From: Faecalibacterium sp. I4-3-84
GTDB lineage: Bacteria > Bacillota > Clostridia > Oscillospirales > Ruminococcaceae
Length of the DNA stretch: 64,000 nucleotides
Direction: 5' to 3'
NCBI RefSeq assembly: GCF_023347255.1
Contig: NZ_CP094466.1
Coordinates: 2,480,001-2,544,000, forward strand
Every line of letters starts with the position of its first letter. Position 1 is the first letter of the stretch. Shown here piece after piece: positions 25,428 through 32,441 of the stretch. The notes below the pieces were generated by a model. The model was not told where the DNA came from, made no database searches, and worked only from the letters and a program-made list of their open reading frames with translations. The translations under genes and the position numbers were made by a program.

Positions 25428-26324
25428 ATGAAGAAAACGGAAGAAAAATCCTCCCGTTCGGCGGAGGGCCTGTACAAATTTTTCATCTATTTTGTACTGA
25501 TCCTGCTGGCTGTGACGATCATTGTGCCGGTGGCATGGGTGTTTATGGCATCCATCAAGCAGAACTCAGAGTTCTACGGCAATCCGTGGGCACTGCCTGC
25601 CGGATTCTACTGGCAGAACTTCGTCAATGCGTGGAATGGAGCCAAGATGGGCGAATATATGCTCAACTCCGTTCTGGTCACAGCACTGGCTCTGGTGCTG
25701 TTGCTGGTGATTGCGCTGCCGGCAGCTTACTGCCTGTCCCGTTTCCGGTTCAAGGGCTGCAAGCTGCTGAACACGCTGTTTATGGCAGGTCTGTTCATCA
25801 ATGTCAACTATATCGTAGTTCCCATCTTCCTGATGCTGCGTGACGGTGATGTGTGGCTGAAAAACCATATTGGCAGCGGCTTTTTGCTGAACAACCTGTT
25901 CATTCTGGCTGTCGTGTATGCAGCTACGGCACTGCCCTTTACCATCTATCTGCTGTCGGGCTATTTTGCCACTTTGCCTCATGACTTTGAAGAAGCAGCC
26001 TACATCGACGGTGCCAGCTATTTCTCTGCAATGACCCGTATCATTTTCCCAATGGCGAAGCCGTCTATCATCACCATTATTCTGTTCAACTTCCTGTCTT
26101 TCTGGAATGAGTACATCATCTCCATGACCCTTATGAGTTCCACCAGCGCACCCCGTACTCTGCCGGTGGGTCTGCTGAATCTGATGCAGGCCCAGCAGAG
26201 TGCTGCGCAGTACGGCACCATGTACGCAGGTCTTGTGCTGGTGATGCTGCCCACTCTGATTTTGTACATCTGTGTGCAGAAGCAGCTGACGCAGGGCATG
26301 ACGGTGGGCGGCTTGAAAGGATAA
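25428..26324 (+). CDS. Sugar ABC transporter permease (MalG-like)
   Basis: This 298-residue permease has six membrane segments and an EAA loop at FEEAAYIDGASYFSAMTRIIFPMAKP. AAGGAGG precedes the ATG, 12 bp after the first permease gene. No ATPase gene is present in the cluster, so the transporter presumably uses a shared MsmK-type ATPase encoded elsewhere, as is common in Firmicutes. Confidence 0.92.
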   Translation: MKKTEEKSSRSAEGLYKFFIYFVLILLAVTIIVPVAWVFMASIKQNSEFYGNPWALPAGFYWQNFVNAWNGAKMGEYMLNSVLVTALALVLLLVIALPAAYCLSRFRFKGCKLLNTLFMAGLFINVNYIVVPIFLMLRDGDVWLKNHIGSGFLLNNLFILAVVYAATALPFTIYLLSGYFATLPHDFEEAAYIDGASYFSAMTRIIFPMAKPSIITIILFNFLSFWNEYIISMTLMSSTSAPRTLPVGLLNLMQAQQSAAQYGTMYAGLVLVMLPTLILYICVQKQLTQGMTVGGLKG

Positions 26325-26335
26325 GGTGACAAAAC

Positions 26336-26527
26336 ATGAAAACATTCTGGAAAACACATCCTGCCCTGCGCATCGTGCTGATGATCGTGCTGTTTGTGCT
26401 GTCCATTGCATTGGTTGTGGCAGGCTGGAAAATGACTGGACAGCTGGCAGGGCTGGGCATCATGCTTGTGGGTGTGGCACTGCTGCTGGCGGTACTGGCC
26501 ATTTACAACGCAACCTATCAGGATTGA
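26336..26527 (+). CDS. Small membrane protein (DUF6903-like)
   Basis: A 63-residue protein with two membrane helices (about residues 10-28 and 33-57) joined by a short GWKMTGQLAGLG loop. Small two-helix proteins in this position, between sugar ABC permeases and the phosphorylase, are annotated as DUF6903 in related Firmicutes; the assignment is from memory. It lies between MalG-like and lnpA genes with gaps of 11 and 18 bp, so it belongs to the operon. The function is unknown; a transporter accessory subunit is plausible. Confidence 0.6.
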   Translation: MKTFWKTHPALRIVLMIVLFVLSIALVVAGWKMTGQLAGLGIMLVGVALLLAVLAIYNATYQD

Positions 26528-26545
26528 GGATAAGAGAGGAAAACT

Positions 26546-28705
26546 ATGGAAGATAAGTGCAAGACCGGGCGCGTTACCATTCCGACCGACCTGGATGTGG
26601 TGCCCGAAACGTTGGAGATTCTGAAAAAGTGGGGTGCGGATGCCATCCGTGACTGCGATGGTACGGATTTTCCGCAGGAACTGAAAAATGCCGATGCAAA
26701 GATCTATTCCACCTATTATACCACGCGCAAGGATAACGCATGGGCCAAAGCGAACCCGGACGAGGTGCAGCAGTGCTACATTATGACGGGTTTCTACACT
26801 GCCCCCGGAGAGACCGTGACCATCCCTCTGATGAAAGGCATCAGCCCGGAGCTGATGAAAGTGAACGATCACGATGACATCACCCGCTGGTGGGAGGTCA
26901 TGGATCGCTCCACGGGTCAGCCTGTGCCGCCAGAACAATGGAGCTATGCGGATGGCAGCGTGACCGTGCAGGCGGTGCCGTTCCATGAGTATACCGTGAG
27001 TTTCCTTGCCTACCTCATCTGGGATCCGGTGCATATGTACAATGCCACCACCAACGGCTGGACGAATTTCGAGCATCAGATCACGTTTGATGTGCGCCAG
27101 CCGAAAACCCACAAATATTCCATGGAGCGTCTGCGAAAATTCATTGCAGAGCATCCGTATGTGAACGTCATCCGCTATACCACATTCTTCCATCAGTTCA
27201 CCCTGATCTTCGATGAACTCAAGCGGGAAAAATTCGTGGACTGGTATGGCTATTCTGCTTCCGTCAGCCCCTATATCCTCAATCAGTTTGAGCAGGAAGT
27301 AGGTTACAAGTTCCGCCCGGAGTATATCATCGACCAGGGCTACTACAACAACCAGTATCGTGTGCCCAGCAAGGAATACCGTGATTTTCAGGCGTTCCAG
27401 CGGCGCGAAGTAGCAAAGCTGGCCAAAGAAATGGTGGACATCACGCACGAGTGCGGCTGCGAGGCGATGATGTTCCTGGGCGATCACTGGATCGGCACCG
27501 AGCCTTTTATGCCGGAGTTCAAGACCATTGGTCTGGATGCCGTGGTGGGCAGCGTGGGCAATGGCTCCACGCTGCGTCTGATCTCCGACATCGAGGGCGT
27601 GAAGTACACGGAAGGACGCTTTCTGCCTTACTTCTTCCCGGACACGTTCCATGAGGGCGGCGACCCGGTGAAAGAAGCCAAAGAAAACTGGGTCACAGCC
27701 CGCCGTGCCATCCTGCGCAAGCCTATTGACCGCATTGGCTATGGCGGCTATCTGAAGCTGGCATTGCAGTTCCCGGAGTTCGTGGATTATGTAGAGAGCG
27801 TCTGTGAGGAGTTCCGCGAACTGTATGAAAATATCAAGGGCACTACGCCTTACTGCGTCAAACGGGTGGCTGTGCTGAACTGCTGGGGTAAAATGCGGGC
27901 ATGGGGCTGTCACATGGTGCATCATGCCCTCTACTACAAGCAGAATTACAGCTATTCGGGCGTGATTGAAATGCTTTCTGGCGCACCGTTTGATGTGAAG
28001 TTTATCAGCTTTGAGGATATCAAGAACGATCCGAAGCTGCTGGAAACGGTGGATGTCATCATCAATGTAGGCGATGCCGACACCGCCCACACTGGCGGTA
28101 TCTGGTGGGAAGACCCGGAGATCTCCTCCGCCATTCGCCGGTTCGTCTGGAACGGTGGCGGCTTCATCGGTGTTGGAGAACCGTCCGGTCATCCATATCA
28201 GGGCCATATCCTCCAGATGGCCAGTGTTTTGGGTGTGGAGGAAGAAAACGGCTTCACTCTGAACTACGACAAGTACAACTGGGAAGAGCATCCGAATCAT
28301 TTCATCTTGCAGGATGCTGACAAACCCATCGACTTCGGTGAGGGAAAGAAGAACATTTATGCCCTGGAAGGCACGGAAGTGCTGGTGCAGCGGAATAAGG
28401 AAGTGCAGATGGCGGCGCATGATTTCGGCAAGGGACGTGCCGTATACATCAGCGGTGTACCGTATAGTTTTGCCAACAGCCGCACCCTTTATCGAGCCAT
28501 CTTGTGGAGTGCCCACAGCGAGGGTGAACTGCACACTTGGTTCAGTTCCAACTACAATGTGGAAGTCCATGCTTATGTCAAAAATGGCAAGTATTGCGTT
28601 GTGAACAACACTTACGAGCCGCAGGATACCACAGTTTATACGACTGATGGCAACAGCTTTGCTCTGCATCTGGATGCCAACGAGATCAAGTGGTATGAGA
28701 TCTAA
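26546..28705 (+). CDS. lnpA: 1,3-beta-galactosyl-N-acetylhexosamine phosphorylase (GH112)
   Basis: The 719-residue cytoplasmic enzyme phosphorolyses galacto-N-biose and lacto-N-biose to galactose 1-phosphate and GalNAc or GlcNAc. Length and sequence match family GH112 throughout, including the N-terminus GRVTIPTDLDVVPETLEILKKWGADAIRDCDGTDFP, given here in two parts (GRVTIPTDLDVVPE and KKWGADAIRDCDGTD). Other matching blocks are TTFFHQFTLIFDE, MMFLGDHWIGTEP and GGGFIGVGEPSGH. Its amino-sugar product is the substrate of the nearby NahK. No LnpC/LnpD homologues follow, so UDP-sugar recycling must be encoded elsewhere. Confidence 0.93.
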   Translation: MEDKCKTGRVTIPTDLDVVPETLEILKKWGADAIRDCDGTDFPQELKNADAKIYSTYYTTRKDNAWAKANPDEVQQCYIMTGFYTAPGETVTIPLMKGISPELMKVNDHDDITRWWEVMDRSTGQPVPPEQWSYADGSVTVQAVPFHEYTVSFLAYLIWDPVHMYNATTNGWTNFEHQITFDVRQPKTHKYSMERLRKFIAEHPYVNVIRYTTFFHQFTLIFDELKREKFVDWYGYSASVSPYILNQFEQEVGYKFRPEYIIDQGYYNNQYRVPSKEYRDFQAFQRREVAKLAKEMVDITHECGCEAMMFLGDHWIGTEPFMPEFKTIGLDAVVGSVGNGSTLRLISDIEGVKYTEGRFLPYFFPDTFHEGGDPVKEAKENWVTARRAILRKPIDRIGYGGYLKLALQFPEFVDYVESVCEEFRELYENIKGTTPYCVKRVAVLNCWGKMRAWGCHMVHHALYYKQNYSYSGVIEMLSGAPFDVKFISFEDIKNDPKLLETVDVIINVGDADTAHTGGIWWEDPEISSAIRRFVWNGGGFIGVGEPSGHPYQGHILQMASVLGVEEENGFTLNYDKYNWEEHPNHFILQDADKPIDFGEGKKNIYALEGTEVLVQRNKEVQMAAHDFGKGRAVYISGVPYSFANSRTLYRAILWSAHSEGELHTWFSSNYNVEVHAYVKNGKYCVVNNTYEPQDTTVYTTDGNSFALHLDANEIKWYEI

Positions 28706-28724
28706 GCTCTCCTTTTCATAAACG

Positions 28725-28768
28725 AACACAACGGGCGGCTCTGTTACCAGAGCCGCCCGTTGTGTTTT
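28725..28768 (+). terminator. Terminator of the GNB/LNB operon
   Basis: A perfect 19-bp stem (28725-28743 with 28748-28766) with TTAC loop, ending in TTTT. Confidence 0.93.
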
Positions 28769-28854
28769 CTGTATCTGCCGATAACTCAACCTGTGTCAAT
28801 CGAACGCTGCAATGGAGATGGCTGGAAACGCAAAAATTCAGTAATGCGAGCGTA

Positions 28855-28971
28855 ATAGACCTGCAGAAAAAAGAAGCCGCTCGTGCCAGTATGCGTAAGA
28901 TGGTGAAGCACTTGCTGAAAAAATATAAGTATCCACCGGAAGATTATGATACGGCAATCAGCACGGTCATT
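28855..28971 (+). pseudogene. Type I restriction enzyme HsdR, C-terminal scrap
   Basis: About 39 residues (IDLQKKEAARASMRKMVKHL, then LKKYKYPPEDYDTAISTVI) match the extreme C-terminus typical of one HsdR group. The rest of the about 1000-residue protein is absent. The natural end (about ten more residues) is also missing, and unrelated sequence continues. This is a remnant of a lost type I restriction system. Confidence 0.6.
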
Positions 28972-29020
28972 ATCGAGATTTTTATATCCGTTATCAGGAG
29001 TATGTGGAGAGGTGGAGACC

Positions 29021-29194
29021 ATGCGAAAGCTGACATTTGAAGGTTTTTTGAAGCAGTATGTGGCAGAGCTTTCCGGGGTTCAGACGGCAAGCGCCCATAA
29101 GCTGGCAGATCATATGGCTGAAAATCCCCGCCTGAAAGAACCGCTGTTCCTCTATGCGCTGGCCTTTGATAAAGTGGATTGGTTACTTCGCTAG
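29021..29194 (+). CDS. Small hypothetical protein, mobile-element type
   Basis: A 57-residue protein starting MRKLTFEGFLKQYVAELSG, with NPRLKEPLFLYALAF near the end. Small proteins with this pattern occur beside mobile-element genes in gut Clostridia, but I cannot name a function. Its stop at 29192-29194 appears premature, as family members seem to run a few residues further. A short frame just upstream (ending YQEYVERWRPCES) may be the tail of another deleted gene. Confidence 0.45.
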   Translation: MRKLTFEGFLKQYVAELSGVQTASAHKLADHMAENPRLKEPLFLYALAFDKVDWLLR

Positions 29195-29439
29195 ACGACT
29201 TGGAAAAGCTGACTGATGCGGTGAATGGCATGAACACCAACATCATGCTGACGATTCAGCAACTCGAAAACACAAACAAGAGCCTTGAAATTGTAACGGC
29301 TCAAAACAAAAAACAGGACGACCGCCTGACCGCGCTGGAAAAAGCCCCCGGAACATTTGGGAACAAACTTTGGTGGGCTGTAATTGCGGCGTTGGTTTCC
29401 GGCCTTGTGGCCTATGAACTGACGATGATTCTGCACTGA
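29179..29439 (+). CDS. XhlA-like phage lysis-accessory protein, probably N-terminally truncated
   Basis: A reading frame of 86 residues: a coiled-coil region (about 5-50, NIMLTIQQLENTNKSLEIVT), then the segment ALEKAPGTFGNKLWWAVIAA and a single C-terminal membrane helix. This arrangement resembles haemolysin XhlA/phage holin-associated proteins. The only start available is a TTG that overlaps the previous gene without a ribosome binding site, so the N-terminus is probably lost. A terminator follows. Confidence 0.45.
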   Translation: MVTSLDDLEKLTDAVNGMNTNIMLTIQQLENTNKSLEIVTAQNKKQDDRLTALEKAPGTFGNKLWWAVIAALVSGLVAYELTMILH

Positions 29440-29448
29440 AATGAAAAG

Positions 29449-29491
29449 CCCCCGCTGGCAATCCGAGAGGAAAGCTGGCGGGGGATTTTTT
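29449..29491 (+). terminator. Rho-independent terminator
   Basis: CCCCCGC (29449-29455) pairs with GCGGGGG (29478-29484), followed by ATTTTTT. The remaining stretch to 29794 holds no gene that I can support. Confidence 0.7.
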
Positions 29492-29794
29492 ATTTGCGGT
29501 ATGGTTACAAAAATATTACAGTTTACGCAGACCGGCGACCATCGGCGGCGCGGTAGGGTTCAAAAAGCAAAAAATACTTTGGCGCAGCATAAATGCGAAA
29601 GTTCGTCTGTGGAGCTTTTTTGTTTGCCCACAGTGTGGTCAGAAAATGAAAAAAGAATGCAAAATGCGGTGTGCTTGAAAAATGTCAGGACGGGATTTTT
29701 GTAAAAAATGTAGAATATCTTGCCGGAAACTGTGCATTCTCTCCAACAAAAACTGCCAAAACGTGTTGATATTGAGAAAAAAGCTTCACAAACG

Positions 29795-29823
29795 TTTACA
29801 AAAAGGTAACAGGTTGGTATACT
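29795..29823 (+). promoter_or_regulatory. Promoter of the secreted C39-like gene
   Basis: TTTACA (29795-29800) and TATACT (29818-29823) are 17 bp apart. Confidence 0.7.
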
Positions 29824-29873
29824 TTATGGTGGTAAACGTAACAAACCATGGAAGCTGAAAGGAGAACCTACCC

Positions 29874-30893
29874 GTGAATACCGCTGCACCGTCCCGTAAA
29901 AAACTGCTGAGCCTTGTGCTGACACTGGTGTTTATGCTCACCTGCCTGCCGGCTGCCTTGGCAGTTGATCTGAATGTGGACGCAGGCTTCTACTTCAAGC
30001 AGAGCCGCGGCGGCACCTGCACACTGGCATCCGCAGCCATGATGCTGCGCCGCCGTGCCTATTTTGACGGCCTGACCGACTGGTCCACTGTGACCGAGAA
30101 CAGTGTCCGTTCCACAGCATGGTCCAACGGGCTTTCCCACAGCTTTACATATAAGGAGATGCAGGTGGGCTACGGCACACTGCCCTCCCGCAAACAGGAA
30201 AAAGTGCAGACCCTGATCACTCTGCTTTCGCAGCACCCGGAGGGCATCGTGCTGTATGACCGCAGCCAGCCCCATGCAGTGCTGCTCACCGACTACACCA
30301 ACGGCACCTTCTATTGCTCCGATCCGGCAGGCAACATCTCTTCCGGACGCATCCCGCTGGAAAACTCCAGCGTTTCGGTCAATAGGTCCTCCTGCTACTG
30401 GTATGTGGCATCAGATCACAACTTCATTGCTGCAGAGGCTGACGGCCTGCGTCTGGAAGGCATGAGCTACCCCATCAATGTCCGTGCGGGCAAGGGCATG
30501 GCGCTGACCGGCACTGCAAATGCTGCGCTGGGCACCACCCTGACCAATGTGCAGGTGGCAGTGCTGGACGAGAACGACCAGACGGTGTTCACTGCACAGG
30601 CAGCACCCAATACGGCGATCTTCTCCTTCAAGTCGCTGGACAGCTCCATCCGCTTTGGTGAACTGCCCGCAGGCAATTACACCTACATGGTGGTCGTGAC
30701 CGATTCTCAGGGCGATAACCTCTGCTTTACCAGTGACTTCACGGTTTCGGATGGCTCGGCAAGCAGCGGCGTTTACTGGTCGGTGAAGGATACCGAGGGC
30801 ACCAAGCTGCTGGACAGCATTCAGGAAGTTCAGGATGCCTTTGCAAATGCAACTGAGTCCACTCTGGGCTGGTTTGGCGGTCTATTCCAGTAA
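29874..30893 (+). CDS. Secreted C39-like (papain-fold) protein
   Basis: The 339-residue protein starts at GTG 29874 (AAAGGAGAA upstream) and has a signal peptide cleaved near LAALA-V (about residue 29). A papain-like domain follows: candidate catalytic Cys in RGGTCTLASAAMML (about residue 46), candidate His and Asp/Asn in QPHAVLLTDYTNGTFYCSDP (about residues 137-156). The C-terminal half (from about 200) looks like an Ig-like beta domain. Family: C39-like peptidases. It has its own promoter and terminator. Whether it is a peptidase or an inactive binding variant cannot be read from sequence. Confidence 0.65.
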   Translation: MNTAAPSRKKLLSLVLTLVFMLTCLPAALAVDLNVDAGFYFKQSRGGTCTLASAAMMLRRRAYFDGLTDWSTVTENSVRSTAWSNGLSHSFTYKEMQVGYGTLPSRKQEKVQTLITLLSQHPEGIVLYDRSQPHAVLLTDYTNGTFYCSDPAGNISSGRIPLENSSVSVNRSSCYWYVASDHNFIAAEADGLRLEGMSYPINVRAGKGMALTGTANAALGTTLTNVQVAVLDENDQTVFTAQAAPNTAIFSFKSLDSSIRFGELPAGNYTYMVVVTDSQGDNLCFTSDFTVSDGSASSGVYWSVKDTEGTKLLDSIQEVQDAFANATESTLGWFGGLFQ

Positions 30894-30903
30894 AATCATA
30901 AAC

Positions 30904-30947
30904 GAAAAAAAGAAGTCCCGGAATACACTTCCGGGATTTCTTTTTTT
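30904..30947. terminator. Bidirectional terminator between convergent genes
   Basis: TCCCGGAA (30916-30923) pairs with TTCCGGGA (30929-30936), extended by A-rich and T-rich flanks on both sides. Confidence 0.85.
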
Positions 30948-30971
30948 GCTGTAATTTGTTGTAAAAAAAGC

Positions 30972-31922
30972 TTATTTCAGGGTTCCGTCCAGTACCTGAC
31001 TGTAATACCAGGGCTTTGGTGCGCGGAAGGTCTTGCCGCTGAGGAACTCAAAATCCGGCTGGTTGAAGCGGGGCATAGTAAGCTCGTAGGCGCACAGGGC
31101 CTGATACTTGAGCTTCAGCTCGCGGTTGGCTGTGTTGTTGCCGTATTTGCTGTCGCCCAGAATGGGACAGCCGATGCTGGCCATGTGTGCGCGGATCTGA
31201 TGGGTGCGGCCGGTGATCAGCTGCACCTTCAGCAGGGCCAGACGGCCGGAGACGGCGATGGTCTCGTACCGGGTCTCCACTTCCTTGGCACCAGGCTGCT
31301 TTTCTTCCACGATCTTCACGATGCCGCGGTCCGCGTCCTTGAGCAGATAACCGCCCAGAGTGGCATCCGGCGGCATCGGACGGCCGAAGGTGACGCAGAG
31401 GTAGGTCTTTTTCACTTCGCGGTTCTTGATGGCTGCAAGGAACAGCTCTTCGGCCTCCGGGGTCTTGGCAACGATGACAAGGCCGCTGGTGCCGGTGTCC
31501 AGCCGGTGGCACAGCGCCGGGGTGTACAGGTCGTTCTCCTTGTACTCGCCCTGCTGGTTCAGGTAGAGCAGGGTGCGGTTCAGCAGGGTGTCGTCCTCCG
31601 GACCATCCACGGCAAGACCGGCGGGCTTGTTCACAATGACGATCTGTGGGCAGTCATACACCACCTGTGCCGGGCCGCGGGCGTTCTTCCACGCCGGGCC
31701 GTCCACACGGCGGTCCGCATCCAGAACTTCATCCAGAATGAACAGCTTGATCTCGTCACCGGCCATCACGCGGGTGGAAAGCGGCTGCTTTTTGCCGTTC
31801 AGCTTGATCTTGTTCTCCCGCAGGGCCTTGTTCAGGCGGCCCGGGTTCAGTGCCGGGTACTGCTGCATCAGGTAGTTGTCCAGCCGGGTGGGGGCAAGAC
31901 ATTTGACTTTGATGATCTTCAC
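30972..31922 (-). CDS. RluA-family 23S rRNA/tRNA pseudouridine synthase
   Basis: A 316-residue protein with an N-terminal S4-type RNA-binding domain (TRLDNYLMQQYPALNPGRLN, residues about 11-70) and a RluA catalytic domain with HRLDTGTSGLV, whose Asp is the catalytic residue. LITGRTHQIRAHMA is the conserved C-terminal motif. The start is GTG at 31922, with GAGAGGGA upstream. It isomerises specific uridines in RNA; the exact target site is not predictable. Confidence 0.9.
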   Translation of the reverse strand: MKIIKVKCLAPTRLDNYLMQQYPALNPGRLNKALRENKIKLNGKKQPLSTRVMAGDEIKLFILDEVLDADRRVDGPAWKNARGPAQVVYDCPQIVIVNKPAGLAVDGPEDDTLLNRTLLYLNQQGEYKENDLYTPALCHRLDTGTSGLVIVAKTPEAEELFLAAIKNREVKKTYLCVTFGRPMPPDATLGGYLLKDADRGIVKIVEEKQPGAKEVETRYETIAVSGRLALLKVQLITGRTHQIRAHMASIGCPILGDSKYGNNTANRELKLKYQALCAYELTMPRFNQPDFEFLSGKTFRAPKPWYYSQVLDGTLK

Positions 31923-32033
31923 AGAAAAAATCCCTCTCTATTATAAAATAAAAATGTGCTTTCAATATTTTTATTGTAGCGGAACAGGCACGCTGCGTCA
32001 AGCACAGCAGACTGAAAATTTTGTCCAAACCCG

Positions 32034-32061
32034 TTGACAAACGTTTTGCGTATGCTATAAT
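32034..32061 (+). promoter_or_regulatory. alaS promoter
   Basis: Perfect TTGACA (32034-32039) and TATAAT (32056-32061), 16 bp apart, immediately before the T-box leader. Confidence 0.85.
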
Positions 32062-32065
32062 TTAG

Positions 32066-32358
32066 CTGTACGCAAAGGGGCATTTCGCCTGCCTTGCGGA
32101 ATGTAAAATTATGACAGATGGCAATGATGGGGTCAGAAATGCACACCGCCGTTCAGAGAGAGCGCTTCCAGCTGCAAGGCGTTCCGGTCGGTTCCATTTT
32201 GCGCCGCCCCGGAGCTTCCGGCGACACAAGTCGGACGCAGCGCAGCGTTAACGCGCTGAAAGCGGCAGGGGACACATTTTATCCTTTGCAATTTGGGTGG
32301 TACCACGGAGTTTGATGCACAAGCAGCCTTCGTCCCTTTTGGGATGAGGGCTGTTTTT
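32066..32358 (+). promoter_or_regulatory. T-box riboswitch (alanine) controlling alaS
   Basis: The about 290-nt leader contains the conserved T-box antiterminator sequence GGGTGGTACCACGGAG (32295-32310). This is followed by a terminator hairpin AGCAGCC/GGGCTGT with extended GTCCC-TTTT-GGGAT pairing and a T run (32322-32358). Uncharged tRNA-Ala should bind and stop terminator formation. The alanine assignment comes from the downstream gene; I could not place the specifier codon with certainty (a GCT lies in the Stem I region). Confidence 0.9.
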
Positions 32359-32441
32359 TGTTTTTTCACCGTGCCGCCCCTCTGCCATAACAGCATAAAA
32401 ACGGCGCACAAGCGCCAAAGACGATTGAGGAGAGAAAACCT

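Noticed and set aside
26018-28789. Minus-strand open frame of 923 codons opposite lnpA
   Set aside because: The plus-strand phosphorylase is unmistakable; the antisense frame has no recognisable domains.
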